DNA from: Flavobacterium galactosidilyticum
GTDB lineage: Bacteria; Bacteroidota; Bacteroidia; Flavobacteriales; Flavobacteriaceae
DNA length: 64,000 bases
NCBI RefSeq assembly: GCF_020911945.1
Contig: NZ_CP087135.1
Span: 1,116,001 to 1,180,000, forward strand
Direction: 5' to 3'
The notes under the pieces were generated by a model, which was not told the origin of the DNA, did not search any database, and saw nothing but the letters and a program-made list of their open reading frames with translations. Positions 1-10,313 of the stretch are shown here, one piece after another; position 1 is the stretch's first letter; every line of letters begins with the position of its first letter. Both the position numbers and the translations under genes were made by a program.

Positions 1-1437
1 GTATCTCTAATATTAATTATACTTTTTGTTGGCGCTTTAGTCACATTTCTGTCAGGCGATAAACTAGCTTCAAAAGTAGCGTTGTTCTTTGGATTGGCTG
101 CCGCAGCTTGTTCGATCGTATTATTAAATCATTTTAATCTTGGTGAAAATATTAGTTTCATCAGTCAGTGGATTTCAAAACCTAATGTTTCATTTGCTTT
201 AAAAGCTGATGGACTTTCAATAGCGATGGTGCTATTGACAACGGTTTTAACTGCAATTATTACTTTCTCTTCTTTTGAGAGTCAGTATAAAAATGCAAAA
301 TCTTTTTACGCACTTATTCTTTTCATGTCGTTTGCAATGGTGGGTACCTTTTTAGCGAGCGATGGACTTTTATATTATATTTTTTGGGAATTGTCACTTA
401 TTCCTATTTACTTCATCGCGTTAGTTTGGGGTAATGGAGATGTTGAAGAACGCAGAAAAGCAGTGGTTAAATTCTTTATTTACACACTTGCTGGTTCGTT
501 ATTTATGTTAATTGCATTTGTTTATTTGTATCAAAAATCCGGAAGTTTCCTTATCGAAGACTTATATAAAGTTACTTTATCATCAACTGAGCAGTTTTGG
601 ATATTCTTAGCTTTCTTTTTAGCGTATGCTATTAAAATTCCTTTAATTCCTTTCCATACTTGGCAAGCGAATGTGTACCAAAAAGCGCCTACTGTTGGAA
701 CCATGCTTTTATCTGGTATTATGCTTAAAATGGGATTATACAGTATCATTCGTTGGCAATTACCTCTTACGCCATTAGCTGCTGAAGAGTACAAATATGT
801 ATTTATCGCTATAGGAATTGCAGGAGTGATTTATGGTTCGATAGTAGCTTTAAAGCAAAGAGATTTAAAAAAATTACTAGCCTATTCTTCACTTGCGCAC
901 GTAGGATTGATTGCAGCTGGAACTTACACATTAACTATTGATGGATTGCGTGGTGCAGTTTTGCAAATGATTGCTCACGGATTTGTAGTGGTTGGTTTGT
1001 TTTATTCTGCTGAAATCATTTATAGAAGATATGAGACAAGAGTAATTGCTGAAATGGGAGGAATTCGTTCTCAGACTCCAAAGTTCACATCGATGTTTTT
1101 AATTTTGGTAATGGCATCTATTTCGTTGCCTGCTACTTTTAACTTTGTTGGGGAATTTACAGTATTGTATAGCTTATCACAAGTAAATCTGTGGTTTGCT
1201 ATTCTAGGCGGTACAACAATAATATTAGGTGCTTACTATATGTTAAGAATGTTTCAATATGCCATGTTAGGAGAAACTAATTCTAAAATGTTTGCTGACG
1301 TAAGCATGAATGAAGGAATTACATTAGTAGCAATTATTGCTGTTTTATTGTTTTTTGGGCTTTATCCAAAACCAATAATAGATTTGATCACACCAAGTCT
1401 AGAAGAAATCTTAAATCAAATTAATAGAATTAACTAG
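1..1437 (+). CDS. nuoM: NADH-quinone oxidoreductase subunit M (5' end outside window)
   Basis: Proton-pumping membrane subunit of respiratory complex I, in the inner membrane. The reading frame is open from base 1, so the true start lies upstream of the window; the visible part is about 478 codons, close to the whole protein. It is almost entirely hydrophobic helices. Family hallmarks are the glutamate in the helix reading WELSLIPIYF, the lysine helix KIPLIPFHTWQANVYQKAPT, and the segment DLKKLLAYSSLAHVGL. The stop is 12 bases before nuoN on the same strand, as in the usual nuoL-M-N order. An in-frame TTG at 82 is not credible as a start because similar hydrophobic sequence continues upstream of it. 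Confidence 0.95.
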   Translation, partial: VSLILIILFVGALVTFLSGDKLASKVALFFGLAAAACSIVLLNHFNLGENISFISQWISKPNVSFALKADGLSIAMVLLTTVLTAIITFSSFESQYKNAKSFYALILFMSFAMVGTFLASDGLLYYIFWELSLIPIYFIALVWGNGDVEERRKAVVKFFIYTLAGSLFMLIAFVYLYQKSGSFLIEDLYKVTLSSTEQFWIFLAFFLAYAIKIPLIPFHTWQANVYQKAPTVGTMLLSGIMLKMGLYSIIRWQLPLTPLAAEEYKYVFIAIGIAGVIYGSIVALKQRDLKKLLAYSSLAHVGLIAAGTYTLTIDGLRGAVLQMIAHGFVVVGLFYSAEIIYRRYETRVIAEMGGIRSQTPKFTSMFLILVMASISLPATFNFVGEFTVLYSLSQVNLWFAILGGTTIILGAYYMLRMFQYAMLGETNSKMFADVSMNEGITLVAIIAVLLFFGLYPKPIIDLITPSLEEILNQINRIN

Positions 1438-1449
1438 TCAGATAAAAAA

Positions 1450-2820
1450 ATGAATACATTAATAGCTATAATAGGATTAGGTGTTTTATGCCTTTTACTT
1501 GAAATTTTCAATTTGACTAAAGCCATTGTGCCTTTAACAATCGTTGGGTTGTTAGCCGTTCTTGGTTTAACTATATCTGAATTTAATTCGACAGAGAGTT
1601 ACTATAACAATATGATTGTTGTAAGTAAATTTTCAACTGCTTTCTCTTCATTGTTTATAGTGCTTACTATTTTCTTAGTTTCTTTAAGTGGTAACTTTTA
1701 TGAAAATCATCAATCTAAGATTTCAGATTATATGGCAATAAAAATATTTTTACTTTCAGGAGCTGTAGCAATGGTTTCTTTCGGAAATTTAGCGATGTTC
1801 TTTTTAGGAATAGAAGTATTATCTATTGCGCTTTACGTGCTTGCAGCAAGTGATCGTTTGAATCTAAAAAGTAATGAAGCTGGAATGAAGTATTTCCTAA
1901 TGGGATCGTTCGCTTCAGGGATTATTCTATTTGGTATTTGTATGATTTACGGTGCAATGGGAAGCTTTAACGTTAGTGATATTGCCGCAATGTCTCAATC
2001 TGCTGAATTGCCGGTATGGTTCCCAATAGGAATTGTGTTATTGACTATAGGAATGTTATTTAAGGTTGCTGCTGTTCCTTTTCACTTTTGGGCACCAGAT
2101 GTTTATGAAGGTTCTCCAACAATGACTACAGCATTGATGAGCACATTAGTAAAAGTGGTGGCTATGGCAACATTGTGCCAATTATTATCAGTAATGAATG
2201 CTGATATTTCTGAGTCATTCAAAATAGTGATTGTGATTATTTCTATGGCATCTATGACAATTGGTAATATTATGGCGTTACGTCAAGTTAATGTAAAGCG
2301 TATGCTTGCTTTTTCAGGTGTATCACATGCAGGTTTTATGTTAATGACTTTGTTAAGTTTGTCAACATCAGCGGGAAGTTTATTGTATTACGCCTCTGCG
2401 TATGCATTATCTGGAATTGCAGCCTTCAGTGTAATTATTTATGTTTGTAAAAATCGAGACAATGAAGATATTGTAAATTTCCACGGTTTAGGAAAAAACA
2501 ACCCTTTGTTAGCGGCTATTTTAACGGCTTCGTTACTTTCTATGGCAGGTATTCCTATTTTTGCTGGATTCTTCGCTAAATTGGTCTTGTTTAGTCAAAC
2601 AATCGAGGCTGGTTACCTAGCTTTAGTGATTGTAGCAGTCATCAATTCTATAATAAGTGTTGGATATTATTTCAAGTTGATCTTGGCAATGTACACTAAA
2701 GAACCAAATGAAGAAAGAAAAGCAACTCCATTTGTTATTTATGCAGTTGCAGTTATAGCCATTGTCTTGAATATCGCTTTAGGATTGTTTCCTTCGGTAG
2801 TACTTGATTTATTGGCATAA
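1450..2820 (+). CDS. nuoN: NADH-quinone oxidoreductase subunit N
   Basis: Third antiporter-like subunit of complex I, 456 residues, all transmembrane helices. It shows the conserved lysine/proline helix KVAAVPFHFWAPDVYEGSPT and the later segment NVKRMLAFSGVSHAGFML that are common to NuoL/M/N. It works with NuoM and NuoL to couple NADH oxidation to proton export. It directly follows nuoM and is closed by the hairpin at 2848-2880, so it is the last gene of the nuo operon. The ATG is preceded by an A-rich stretch rather than a Shine-Dalgarno, normal for Bacteroidota. Confidence 0.96.
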   Translation: MNTLIAIIGLGVLCLLLEIFNLTKAIVPLTIVGLLAVLGLTISEFNSTESYYNNMIVVSKFSTAFSSLFIVLTIFLVSLSGNFYENHQSKISDYMAIKIFLLSGAVAMVSFGNLAMFFLGIEVLSIALYVLAASDRLNLKSNEAGMKYFLMGSFASGIILFGICMIYGAMGSFNVSDIAAMSQSAELPVWFPIGIVLLTIGMLFKVAAVPFHFWAPDVYEGSPTMTTALMSTLVKVVAMATLCQLLSVMNADISESFKIVIVIISMASMTIGNIMALRQVNVKRMLAFSGVSHAGFMLMTLLSLSTSAGSLLYYASAYALSGIAAFSVIIYVCKNRDNEDIVNFHGLGKNNPLLAAILTASLLSMAGIPIFAGFFAKLVLFSQTIEAGYLALVIVAVINSIISVGYYFKLILAMYTKEPNEERKATPFVIYAVAVIAIVLNIALGLFPSVVLDLLA

Positions 2821-2847
2821 TAGTATAGACCACAATTATATAAATCA

Positions 2848-2880
2848 AACCATTCGTTCCTGCGAATGGTTTTTTTTTTT
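2848..2880 (+). terminator. Rho-independent terminator of the nuo operon
   Basis: Perfect 9-bp stem, AACCATTCG with CGAATGGTT, six-base loop, followed by nine further T. It lies 28 bases after the nuoN stop. Confidence 0.9.
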
Positions 2881-2994
2881 GGTTTACAGTTTTTCTAAAT
2901 GGTTGTGATTGTACTTTAAACTACAGATGTAATGTCAATTGGGTATTTACTAATGTTTATTCACAAGTAACAAATGAAATATGAATACAAACGG

Positions 2995-3031
2995 AAAAGG
3001 TCTTAGCATTTTAGTAAACGCTAAGACCTTT
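2995..3031 (-). terminator. Probable terminator of the sulfatase/glycosidase cluster
   Basis: Perfect 12-bp inverted repeat AAAGGTCTTAGC / GCTAAGACCTTT with a 12-base loop, 32 bases beyond the stop of the last sulfatase gene. On the minus strand only about four T follow, so it is weaker than the other hairpins here. The location at the end of a long co-directional cluster supports the call. Confidence 0.6.
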
Positions 3032-3062
3032 CAGATATAAGTTCTGTGTAAATTACCTTCTG

Positions 3063-4634
3063 CTAATTCTCGTCAGGCATCGGTGCAGTTGTATTACTTT
3101 TTTTATCTATTGGCATAGTTGCTTTCCATTGGCGTAATTGTGTGCCTAGATCTCTAGATAGAGTTTTCACAACTTCTAGATTTTGCGCTGCCACATCATT
3201 ATTTTCGCCTATATCAGTTTGTAAGTTATACAATTGCTTAGATTGGTCACGCATATCGTAAACCATTTTCCAATCTCCTTTTCTAATAGCACTTTGATAG
3301 TTGATACCAGGCCCATCGACCGCAGTCCACTTATTTGGAATATGAAAAATTAAACTCCTACTATCATCTTTGAAGTTGGCATTTTTTAAAATAGGCAAAA
3401 AACTTTTTCCGTCGATAGATTGTATGGTTTTATACTTAGGTACTTTTGCCATTTCCAGTAGAGTAGGGAAGAAATCCTCAATAATCACATACTGGTTTGC
3501 AATTGTTGCTGGTTTGGTTACACTTGGCCATTTTACAATCATTGGCACTCTTATTCCACCTTCGTTTACTGAGCCTTTTCCAGCTTTCAGTGGTAGATTT
3601 TGAGTGTGTTCTTTGCCACCTCTTGGCGGTATTGTACTTAAACCACCGTTGTCACTCATAAAAATAATAATAGTATTTTTATCTGCCTTTTTAGATACTA
3701 AATAATCCATTATATCACCTAAGCTAGTATCCATTCCTTCGATAAGACTGGCATATTTTGCTTCAATTGGATCTAATCCTGCATCTACATATTTTTGGTG
3801 GTAGCGAGGATCTGCCATTATAGGATCATGTATCGCATAATGCGCCATGTTTAAGTAGAAAGGTTGTCTGTCATTTATAGGTTTTTCTATTGTTTTAATC
3901 GCTTCTTTAGTAAGTGCATCGGTCAAAAAAGTGCCTGTGTCGTAGTACTCTTCTAAATCGGGAACCGACTGCCAACTTCCCTTTCCTGGTTTATTACCGT
4001 AAAAATCTTCTGATAAATAACTTTGCGGATGACCAGCAGAATGACCTGCTATATTAACAATAAAGCCCAAGTTCATAGGATTAGCTCCGGGAGTTCCTGC
4101 TGAGCCCCAATGTGCTTTACCAACATGAACTGTAAAATATCCTGTATCTTTCAATAGTTGTGGAAAAGTAGTGGCGTATTGCGTATGAGGGATTCCTGGT
4201 ACAGGACTTAATCCGTTGTAATTCCACTCAGATGATGAAAACTGACTGTCTGCAGCATCTGTAGGGTTGTTTTTTGCAGGGGAAGTCCAATTTGTAATTT
4301 TTGCGTGAGCAGAATTCATTCCAGTTAACATACTAACTCTTGTTGGTGTACAAACTGGTTGCGCATAAGCATTGGTAAATTTCATGCCTTCTCTTGCCAA
4401 TCGTTCCATATTTGGCGTATGGTAGCGTTTGTTTAATGGCATTGCACTTTCTCCAAAAGGCAGAGAAGTGTCCATCCAGCCCATATCATCGACCATAAAA
4501 ACAATAATATTTGGTCTGGATTGTGTTTGTTTTTTTGATGCTTGCGCAAAAGCTCCTCCAGAAAATACAAATGTGGTCAATACGCATAGACACAATTGCT
4601 TTATTCTAGATAAGTTGGTACTGTTTTTTTTCAT
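3063..4634 (-). CDS. Secreted S1-family sulfatase (first of three)
   Basis: Formylglycine-dependent sulfatase of 523 residues that should remove sulfate esters from sugars. The N-terminus is a signal peptide ending near AFA-Q (about residue 30). The metal-binding start of the alkaline-phosphatase fold reads NIIVFMVDDMGW. The modification motif C-T-P-T-R is at residues 95-99, Cys95 being the residue converted to formylglycine by a maturase that is not encoded in this window. The second metal site appears as IIFMSDNGGLS. Last gene of the glycan-utilisation cluster, 199 bases after the preceding sulfatase. The subfamily and sulfate position cannot be assigned from reading alone. Confidence 0.93.
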   Translation of the reverse strand: MKKNSTNLSRIKQLCLCVLTTFVFSGGAFAQASKKQTQSRPNIIVFMVDDMGWMDTSLPFGESAMPLNKRYHTPNMERLAREGMKFTNAYAQPVCTPTRVSMLTGMNSAHAKITNWTSPAKNNPTDAADSQFSSSEWNYNGLSPVPGIPHTQYATTFPQLLKDTGYFTVHVGKAHWGSAGTPGANPMNLGFIVNIAGHSAGHPQSYLSEDFYGNKPGKGSWQSVPDLEEYYDTGTFLTDALTKEAIKTIEKPINDRQPFYLNMAHYAIHDPIMADPRYHQKYVDAGLDPIEAKYASLIEGMDTSLGDIMDYLVSKKADKNTIIIFMSDNGGLSTIPPRGGKEHTQNLPLKAGKGSVNEGGIRVPMIVKWPSVTKPATIANQYVIIEDFFPTLLEMAKVPKYKTIQSIDGKSFLPILKNANFKDDSRSLIFHIPNKWTAVDGPGINYQSAIRKGDWKMVYDMRDQSKQLYNLQTDIGENNDVAAQNLEVVKTLSRDLGTQLRQWKATMPIDKKSNTTAPMPDEN

Positions 4635-4833
4635 TTTGTATTAGATTATAAATTTTTTATACTTGGCCACTAATCAACTGGTTTTGAAAAGAAGTAGTCA
4701 CGAATTTCAAAGACTTGCACGAACATATAATTGTTGCAGTTTCACAAATTCTTAATTTATAGAGACTGTGTATAAGTCCGTAAAGTCTGCATTATTGTTA
4801 ATTCATACAATTCCTATCAGACTTTTACAGTAA

Positions 4834-6939
4834 TTATTTTACTCTTTTTTTTAATTGAAATAAATCATTTCCGTCTAAGTTTTTCCATTCTGTTGCTGAT
4901 GATGTTTTCCATTTTAGGTCGATTGTTTCTTGTGCAGCGGATTTCTTTAATAAATAAACTGAGATTGGATGATATCCTGCTTTCAAAAATACCTCTTTAG
5001 ATAATTCTGTGCCGGGTTGATACCCAAAATCAGCATCAAAAAGGCTTGCATCATGCAAACGAACAAAAGCCTTAGAAGATGTATTCATCGAAAAACTATA
5101 TTTTCCATCCTTTGGTACTTTTACGAAAGTGGTGTAAAGAAACATTCCCTTTTTATTAGTTTGAGAATTATCATTAATTGTTTTCGTAATTTTTTGTTCC
5201 TTGGCTTTTAAATCTTTTACAGCAGCTACCCATGGGAAATCACCTTCAAAAAATTGTTGTACTACTCCGTGGTAAATTTTACCTGACACTATCAATGCAG
5301 GAATTAAAGCAGTATCATAAGGTCGAGGAGCTTCAACATCTGCATGTCTCAGTTGTAAAACTGAAGCTTTCATTTGTTGCTGCATTTTTTCAAAACCAGG
5401 TTTTGATGCTAGATTATTGATTTCTCTTGGATCATTTACTACATCATAAATTTCAAAATTATCTTCAGCAGATTTAATATCGTAACGAACGCCTTTATAA
5501 TTTCCAAATCGGATTAATTGTTGTTGCCCACGTTTTTTGTTTCTATGCGTTGGGTCAAATTCTTTGTAATTAGGTGTTCTACCTTCTCCTTCATATTCTA
5601 CATATACTAGAGTTTCTTTTTGTTTTCCTTTAGCGGTTAAAGAAGGCAATAATGAAACGCCATCTGTTCTTGCAGGAGCTGGAATACCGGCAATATCCGA
5701 AAAAGTAGCCATCCAATCCGATAACATTGAGGGCGTATTAATAACTTTGCCTGCTTGAATGCGGTTAGTCCAATTTACTAAAACAGGCATACGAATACCT
5801 CCTTCAAGAACATCTCTCTTGATGCCATCAAAAGCAGCATTACTTGCAAAAAATGTTGATTTGTAATCTACGAACGGTGCTGGAAGATAAGCTTCATTTG
5901 AAGCACCATTATCAGAAGAGAAAACTACTATAGTATTTTCTTCAATTTTTAGATCTTTCAATAATTGTAAAATATCACCAACTCCATCGTCAATACGACG
6001 ATTCGCAGTAGCGTAACGCTTGTAAGTATCTGGCCAGGAAATTTCTGCTGTAGCTGGATTATTATCGTTATCATAAGTTGCGGCCGCATACTCAGGATAT
6101 ACAAAACTATCAGGAACGCCAGAAGCCGTATTTATCATTTCGCCTTTTTTACCGGTCCATTGCACCCCTCCATTTAAGCCTAATCCCGCTGGATAAGCTT
6201 GTGTAGGTAATTCTAAAACGGCGTGTGGTGCATCGTAAGCTAGATACATAAAGAAAGGTTTATCAGCAGTTGTTCCTTCAGAATGCTCTACTATCTGTTT
6301 TTTGGCAACAGCCGTCCACAAATCTGTAGTGTACGATTTAGCCAATCCATCCGCTACATTTACGTAATTATCATAGACTTCTTTTTTGCCTCGATAAATA
6401 CCTTCGTACGGATAATGCTCATGGCCATCCATGTGCCGTATGTAACCGTAATACGAATCAAATCCTCTTTTCAAGGGATGAGCTGGCCAGTATGGACCTG
6501 TTTCTGCCACTCCTTGTAATCCCCATTTTCCAATTGCCATAGTCTGGTAACCAGCTTGTTTTAAAACTGTACCAAGGGTGTGATTGTCCTCGAGTGCTTT
6601 ATCAAATTGATTGTTTCGAACATGTGCATTTCCTTGATTTACTCCCGTTAATAAAGATCCTCTTGAAGGCGCACAAACTGGAGCATTGCAATATTGTTGT
6701 GTAAATATTGCTCCCGTAGCAGCCATTTGGTCTAAATAGGGAGTGATTTGGTATGGTTTTGAGCGATCATCACTCTTCATACGTTGGTTTTGAAAAAACA
6801 CTCCAATATCGCCGTACCCCATATCATCCACAAGAATATAGATAATATTAGGACGTTTGTTTTGGGCAGTTAATTGTAAACAACTGCATAGTGAAAATGC
6901 TACTACAATAAAATAACGACTGAATACTGTATTGTTCAT
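4834..6939 (-). CDS. Secreted S1-family sulfatase with C-terminal PA14-like domain
   Basis: Sulfatase of 701 residues, much longer than the usual 450-550. It has a signal peptide ending near LTAQ, the start motif NIIYILVDDMGYGD, and the formylglycine motif C-A-P-S-R at 89-93. The second metal site reads VVFSSDNGAS. The last 150 or so residues, from about 550, form an extra beta-rich domain with the pattern of PA14-type carbohydrate-binding modules (VKVPKDGKYSF, then a short VRLHD segment, then a GYHPISV strand). This suggests a sulfatase that also binds its polymer. It lies between the GH123-like gene and the other terminal sulfatase on the same strand. Confidence 0.92.
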   Translation of the reverse strand: MNNTVFSRYFIVVAFSLCSCLQLTAQNKRPNIIYILVDDMGYGDIGVFFQNQRMKSDDRSKPYQITPYLDQMAATGAIFTQQYCNAPVCAPSRGSLLTGVNQGNAHVRNNQFDKALEDNHTLGTVLKQAGYQTMAIGKWGLQGVAETGPYWPAHPLKRGFDSYYGYIRHMDGHEHYPYEGIYRGKKEVYDNYVNVADGLAKSYTTDLWTAVAKKQIVEHSEGTTADKPFFMYLAYDAPHAVLELPTQAYPAGLGLNGGVQWTGKKGEMINTASGVPDSFVYPEYAAATYDNDNNPATAEISWPDTYKRYATANRRIDDGVGDILQLLKDLKIEENTIVVFSSDNGASNEAYLPAPFVDYKSTFFASNAAFDGIKRDVLEGGIRMPVLVNWTNRIQAGKVINTPSMLSDWMATFSDIAGIPAPARTDGVSLLPSLTAKGKQKETLVYVEYEGEGRTPNYKEFDPTHRNKKRGQQQLIRFGNYKGVRYDIKSAEDNFEIYDVVNDPREINNLASKPGFEKMQQQMKASVLQLRHADVEAPRPYDTALIPALIVSGKIYHGVVQQFFEGDFPWVAAVKDLKAKEQKITKTINDNSQTNKKGMFLYTTFVKVPKDGKYSFSMNTSSKAFVRLHDASLFDADFGYQPGTELSKEVFLKAGYHPISVYLLKKSAAQETIDLKWKTSSATEWKNLDGNDLFQLKKRVK

Positions 6940-7024
6940 ATTTTAAGTTTTTTGACAGTTTTAAAAAGTAATAAAGTGACCGTATTAGATTAGTGCGTAT
7001 TTATATAATCGGACGCTCTTTTAG

Positions 7025-8767
7025 TTACAAAGTATTCAAAATGTGTTTTGCTTTTGCAACCATTTCTTCGGCACTTTGTTTCGATAACTTTTCAATTTCA
7101 AATTGCATTAAAACAGCGTTTAATGCTTTTGATTCTTTCTCTTTACTTTCTTTTTTAAACTCTTCTTTTAGGATTTTTATTTTTTCGAAATCCTGAATGC
7201 CTTCAATCAGTTTTTCAAAACGGATAGAAGATAGTGGTCCTGGATACACCTGGAAAGTATCTCCTGCGGGCCAAGCTGTAAATCGGCTGTCTTTCAACGG
7301 TTCTTTTGGCCAACTGTTATAAGCCCATCTCAAATAACCATCCATATTTTTTGCGGCGGTGTACCAACCGAGCCATACGTGTTCTGCTGCTGGTGAAAAC
7401 GTAAATCCATTTGGATATTTCTCGACACAGCAGGTATACCATGTGCTCATCTTACCTTGTTGCTGACGCTTTTTCAATATAGCATCTGGAAAACTGTGAT
7501 AGGAAGCGATGCAATAATCAAAAATATCTTGCTCTATTTCAGGGTGATATTCTCCAGCTAATGTAATTTTCCACTCGGGGTCTACTTGTTTCAAAAGTTT
7601 GATAACGGATTGCATAGCGGGCATAGGACGCTCATCCATTGCAATTGCAGTTATTGAAAACCATCCTTTTTGTTTAAGGTGTTTGGTGAAATCTTTAAGC
7701 ATTGAAGTCCAAAAAACATTGTATTCGTCAGAACCAATTGCTCCTGTAAACGTAGTGTTCTTGCCCAAATTCTCATCATAATATTGAAAGGCAATTTTCC
7801 AAGGAACCATACTATAACAATTGATGCGTTGATTGATTCCGCAGCTCATTACAAACGAAATATATTTGTCAAATAAACTATAATCATACATCCAGCTACC
7901 ATCTTTCTTTTTGGTCCATTTTACAAGACTTGGATAATCATCATAGGTTTGATGTCCCCAAGGTTCATCTACAATACTTGCTGTTATATTTTTCTGACCT
8001 GCGTCGGCTAGCATGGTATAGTATTTTTTCATTAAGTCAAAATGCACATCACTCCACAACTCCACATTATGCACTCTTGCAACGGCTGCGGGATGCTGCC
8101 AAAAATCAAGATTGAATGACCACTGCGATGGAGCAGGTAATGTTCTTTCTAGTACTTTAACGGTAAGTTTTAACTGGTAAATTTTATCTGCATTAACGGT
8201 AATGGTAGTAACATAATCGCCCTGTTTAGCATTTGATGGAATTTTAATACTTAACCAAATAGGTTGAACATTATTTGCCTTTAAAGTCGCCGTTGTCGCA
8301 ATGGTATTGATGGGATCAGCAACTAATGACGAAGCAAAATCTTCTGGTTTACGTAAGCCACAGCCCGCCACGAATTCATCCGTTATTACATAATCAACAA
8401 ATCCAGCGCTGGTATTGCTTTTAGATATTAGTTTTCCATTAGTTGATTTCAAATCGCTTATCGCTACTTTAATAGAAGGGACAGTAGTTTTGGCCCAAAC
8501 TAAAAGTTGTGCATTCAGTTTTTCTCCTTTCCAAGCGGTAAGCGTCAAATTATTTTCCTGTTTGATTTCAGGAAAAACATCTTGAGTGTAACGGATATTG
8601 CTATTGGCAAAAGTAACGCCAACTTTGCTTTTCATACTGTTCCATTTTGCGGCTTGTGCTACCGTATCAAAAACGGGTACTTTTTGCAATTGAAGGCTTA
8701 TATCCTGTGCATTTGCATTTGATAACATAAGAAGGGATATGAAAATCCATATAATTTTTTCTCTCAT
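7025..8767 (-). CDS. GH123-like glycoside hydrolase (DUF4091 family)
   Basis: Secreted protein of 580 residues with a signal peptide ending SNANAQ. The N-terminal part (about 25-210) is beta-sandwich-like; the C-terminal part is a TIM-barrel-like domain of the DUF4091/GH123 group. It has the adjacent acidic pair Asp378-Glu379 in IAMDERP, matching the Asp-Glu pair that serves substrate-assisted catalysis in GH123 beta-N-acetylgalactosaminidases. The aromatic-rich end (GYLRWAYNSWP) is also typical. Family membership is read from motifs; the GalNAc specificity is inference. It sits between the GH29 fucosidase and a sulfatase in one minus-strand run, consistent with trimming a HexNAc-containing sulfated glycan. 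Confidence 0.8.
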   Translation of the reverse strand: MREKIIWIFISLLMLSNANAQDISLQLQKVPVFDTVAQAAKWNSMKSKVGVTFANSNIRYTQDVFPEIKQENNLTLTAWKGEKLNAQLLVWAKTTVPSIKVAISDLKSTNGKLISKSNTSAGFVDYVITDEFVAGCGLRKPEDFASSLVADPINTIATTATLKANNVQPIWLSIKIPSNAKQGDYVTTITVNADKIYQLKLTVKVLERTLPAPSQWSFNLDFWQHPAAVARVHNVELWSDVHFDLMKKYYTMLADAGQKNITASIVDEPWGHQTYDDYPSLVKWTKKKDGSWMYDYSLFDKYISFVMSCGINQRINCYSMVPWKIAFQYYDENLGKNTTFTGAIGSDEYNVFWTSMLKDFTKHLKQKGWFSITAIAMDERPMPAMQSVIKLLKQVDPEWKITLAGEYHPEIEQDIFDYCIASYHSFPDAILKKRQQQGKMSTWYTCCVEKYPNGFTFSPAAEHVWLGWYTAAKNMDGYLRWAYNSWPKEPLKDSRFTAWPAGDTFQVYPGPLSSIRFEKLIEGIQDFEKIKILKEEFKKESKEKESKALNAVLMQFEIEKLSKQSAEEMVAKAKHILNTL

Positions 8768-8843
8768 AGGTACTAATTGTTACTACTATATTTTACTCAA
8801 ATAAAGTGATTAATCGCTTTTGCTTGATACTAGTTGAAATGTA

Positions 8844-10265
8844 TTACTTTCCTTCTACATGATAAGCAGAAAAATTGATTATATCTGGCTGTGAGACTGA
8901 TTCATTAATCAGCAATCGCACTTTTTTTGTAACTATAGTTTTCTCAGATAGATAAATATATTTATTTCCTATCGATGTGCCCTTATTAATAGTAATCCAT
9001 TTTCCGCTTTCATGTACTTGTATGCTAAAAGCTCTCACACGATGTCCTAAAGCGATATTTTCTTGAATTACGAATTGGTTTACTTCAGTTTCTTTGTCGA
9101 GTTTTAATTCAATTGTTTTTCCTTTTCCTTTGGTCACGGCTATGGGAGAATCGAACCTTCTTTGTATTTCATCACCCCATTCCTTTAGGCGTTGCACATC
9201 TTCCTTTGGCATAAGCCCTCTATTATCGGGAGTTAATCCCATAATTAAAGTGGCGTTTCGTCCAACTGATTGATAATAAATTTTCATTAATTCATCTAAT
9301 GGATAGATGCTCTTTTCATCTCCGGGTTCCCAGAACCATTCATGTCTGCCGTTGAAACCGCGCAAAGGAGCATCGGCCATCGCGGGTACCCAATAGTTAC
9401 CATTTACATCTCCACCTTTTAATAATGCAAATCCATTTTTAGAAATTCCTGGTATCGCACTTTCTCCTGAACCAGTAAAGTTGTAGGGAAATGTAGACCA
9501 ACAAGGATAACTTACTGTACCGCTTTCAGAACCTCCCCAACGCGCTTCAGCCAACTGATCGTTGTGGTAAAACAAGCAATCCGGTTGGTATTTCTTTACT
9601 ATTGGTAGTACATCTGGCGCACCTTTTTCTGGAGTACTGGCACCACCATCAAACCATATTTCGAACAAAGGACCATAATTAGTACAAATTTCTTTGACCA
9701 TTCCTTCTACCATTTTATTGTAGTAAGCCTGTCTTTTTTTCTGCATGGCACCATTAGGTTCACCATCTACAACAAAATCGTGAACTCCGAAAAACGAATT
9801 CCAACGAATCCCTAAGTAAACACCTGGCTTAATATCATGCTTGCGACACGCATCTGTAAAATCCTTAAAAAGATCCGCTTTTCCTTCTTTAAATTTTAAG
9901 CTTTTCATGGAATACGGATTCACATCCGATTGAAATAAAGCGAAACCTGTTTCATGGGTAACAGTAAGAATTGCAAATTTTGCGCCGGCAGCTTTTGCAG
10001 AAATTACCCATTGCTCGACATCTAATTGTTCTGGGTTGAAAATATTATAATCTTCAATAGGTGTGATCCTATTTGTGCTTTGGTTGTACTTTGATTTGTC
10101 AAAAACATGTAAATCATAATGAAAAACCACTCCTAGCTCTGCCTTCTGCCAAGCTAATTGCTGCTTATTGGGCAAAGGCAAGGACTTTACTTGTGCATGT
10201 ACCGAATTAACACACAGTAAAAAAATGGCTGCTAGCAGATTGGGATATTTTATGATTATTCTCAT
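8844..10265 (-). CDS. Secreted alpha-L-fucosidase, GH29
   Basis: 473 residues with a signal peptide ending SVHAQ. The GH29 catalytic domain is recognisable from GVVFHYDLHVF, the TVTHETGF strand and EIWFDGG, whose Asp206 is the expected nucleophile. The C-terminal 100 or so residues look like a discoidin/F5-8-type sandwich (strands around VNQFVIQENI and AFSIQVHESGKW), which in this family can bind sugar. The substrate would be terminal alpha-linked L-fucose. It follows the S1_11-like sulfatase, from which it is separated by a terminator at 10314, and precedes the GH123-like gene. Confidence 0.9.
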   Translation of the reverse strand: MRIIIKYPNLLAAIFLLCVNSVHAQVKSLPLPNKQQLAWQKAELGVVFHYDLHVFDKSKYNQSTNRITPIEDYNIFNPEQLDVEQWVISAKAAGAKFAILTVTHETGFALFQSDVNPYSMKSLKFKEGKADLFKDFTDACRKHDIKPGVYLGIRWNSFFGVHDFVVDGEPNGAMQKKRQAYYNKMVEGMVKEICTNYGPLFEIWFDGGASTPEKGAPDVLPIVKKYQPDCLFYHNDQLAEARWGGSESGTVSYPCWSTFPYNFTGSGESAIPGISKNGFALLKGGDVNGNYWVPAMADAPLRGFNGRHEWFWEPGDEKSIYPLDELMKIYYQSVGRNATLIMGLTPDNRGLMPKEDVQRLKEWGDEIQRRFDSPIAVTKGKGKTIELKLDKETEVNQFVIQENIALGHRVRAFSIQVHESGKWITINKGTSIGNKYIYLSEKTIVTKKVRLLINESVSQPDIINFSAYHVEGK

Positions 10266-10313
10266 TCGTAATTTTTAACTGTTTTTTCAACTTATAACTA
10301 AATATCAGTACTT

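Noticed and set aside
82..1437. TTG at 82 as the nuoM start
   Set aside because: The frame stays open with membrane-type sequence to base 1, so the gene is simply cut by the window edge.
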